Assembly: GCA_947497945.1 (NCBI GenBank)
Contig: CANMIP010000011.1
Span: forward strand, 108,448 to 172,447
Reading direction: 5' to 3'
Source of the DNA: an uncultured Tropicimonas sp.
GTDB taxonomy: Bacteria; Pseudomonadota; Alphaproteobacteria; Rhodobacterales; Rhodobacteraceae
DNA: 64,000 nt
The notes beneath the pieces are model-generated. The model made no database searches and was not told the DNA's origin. It was given only the letters and a program-made list of their open reading frames with translations. Made by a program: the position numbers and the translations under genes. Below are positions 63,811 through 64,000 of this stretch, piece after piece (positions within the stretch are counted from its first letter, which is position 1; each line of letters begins with the position of its first letter).

Positions 63811-63930
63811 TCAGTTGCGGGCCTGAAGGGCGTCCCGGATTTCGACCAGGATGTCCTTCTCGCTCGGCTCCGGATCGGCCGGTGCTTCTTCTTCCGCCTC
63901 GCCTTCGACCATGTTCTTGGCGCTGTGGAC
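63811..63930 (-). pseudogene. mscL: C-terminal fragment of large mechanosensitive channel MscL
   Basis: Reading leftward, the frame gives an acidic linker and then PSEKDILVEIRDALQARN, which is the conserved cytoplasmic end of MscL. The preceding SAKNMV should follow the second membrane helix. Instead, from about 63930 the sequence stops matching and turns into the apparent left end of an insertion sequence. About 38 codons remain. The channel is therefore probably inactive unless another copy exists. The exact break may differ by a few bases. Confidence 0.6.
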
Positions 63931-63949
63931 CTGTCCCGGAATTGTGCCG

Positions 63950-63981
63950 CTCCTTTGAACACGTATCGTGTCGCAAAGGAG
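63950..63981 (+). promoter_or_regulatory. Stem-loop that hides the Shine-Dalgarno of the edge gene
   Basis: CTCCTTTG (63950-63957) pairs with CAAAGGAG (63974-63981), and inside it ACACG (63959-63963) pairs with CGTGT (63967-63971) around loop TAT. The right arm contains the AAAGGAG ribosome-binding site. Transcripts entering from outside would fold and block translation, a known trick of insertion sequences to avoid activation by read-through. Confidence 0.65.
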
Positions 63982-63988
63982 AACAGAG

Positions 63989-64000
63989 ATGGCATCACGA
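63989..64000 (+). CDS. Start of probable transposase gene (3' partial)
   Basis: Only four codons, MASR, are inside the window. AAAGGAG at 63975-63981 is well placed before the ATG. A transposase is inferred from the insertion into mscL and the sequestering stem-loop. Confidence 0.4.

Larger units (their letters stand above)
63931..64000 (+). mobile_element. Probable left end of an insertion sequence
   Basis: Sequence beginning CTGTCCCGGAATTGTGCC at about 63931 interrupts the mscL frame and carries a new start codon with a strong Shine-Dalgarno at 63975-63981. This is how the left end of many insertion sequences looks. The right end and target duplication lie outside the window, so the family is not assigned. 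Confidence 0.5.

Noticed and set aside
1..64000. CRISPR arrays, rRNA or tRNA genes, prophage modules
   Set aside because: No regularly spaced repeats, no rRNA-like or cloverleaf sequences and no phage structural genes were found on either strand by reading.

Overview
The window looks like chromosomal DNA from a Rhodobacterales-type alphaproteobacterium. Evidence is the high GC content and gene sets typical of that group: a periplasmic formate dehydrogenase locus with DUF3305/DUF3306 partners, the block rnd-kdsD-lptC-lptA-lptB-hpf-ptsN, a DUF1013/TrcR regulator, COQ9, DUF2125, and glyQ...glyS followed by a PEP-utilising enzyme. The order-level assignment is inference from gene content. No rRNA, tRNA or CRISPR array was found.

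Layout. 1-11.4 kb: a periplasmic, membrane-anchored formate dehydrogenase island. It holds a truncated cytochrome-bearing protein, a multi-cluster ferredoxin, DUF3305, DUF3306, a TorD-like chaperone, a small TAT protein, the alpha, beta and gamma subunits, a WD40-cytochrome c fusion and a 41-aa membrane peptide too short for routine gene calling. 11.6-13.5 kb: an ExoD-like protein and a decayed IS110-type transposase. 13.6-18.3 kb (minus strand): a flagellar motor operon, fliL, a small coiled-coil membrane protein, a MotE-like protein, motA, and a large AMIN/solenoid protein with visibly lower GC. 18.5-23.4 kb: RNase D, Kdo and LPS-transport genes, HPF and PTS-Ntr IIA. 23.4-33.4 kb: a surface-glycan region with a sulfotransferase, three glycosyltransferases, galE, galU, kdsB, cysQ and an ABC-2 export permease. 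The sulfotransferase would make PAP and CysQ would remove it. 33.4-42.3 kb: housekeeping genes (ybaB, recR, a TrcR-like regulator, RNase T2, aquaporin, COQ9, rpsU). 42.6-56.4 kb: glyQ, marC, gltS, glyS, a divergent PPDK-like enzyme, a cell-wall hydrolase, xthA, a thioredoxin-fold chaperone, a Lon-substrate-domain protein, a Trm112-like protein and ubiB. 56.4-60.6 kb (minus strand): a zinc-linked ABC operon behind a Zur-like operator. 60.7-64 kb: DUF2125, an SDR, an enoyl-CoA hydratase, and an mscL tail cut by what appears to be the left end of an insertion sequence.

The most unusual items are these: the formate dehydrogenase accessory proteins (WD40-cytochrome fusion, 41-aa peptide, and a strong terminator separating the beta and gamma genes); the zinc operon with an extra secreted NTR-like plus HEAT-like protein; the AMIN/solenoid protein tied to motA; and the stem-loop that appears to hide the ribosome-binding site of the element at the right edge. 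All family assignments come from reading motifs, not from database searches.
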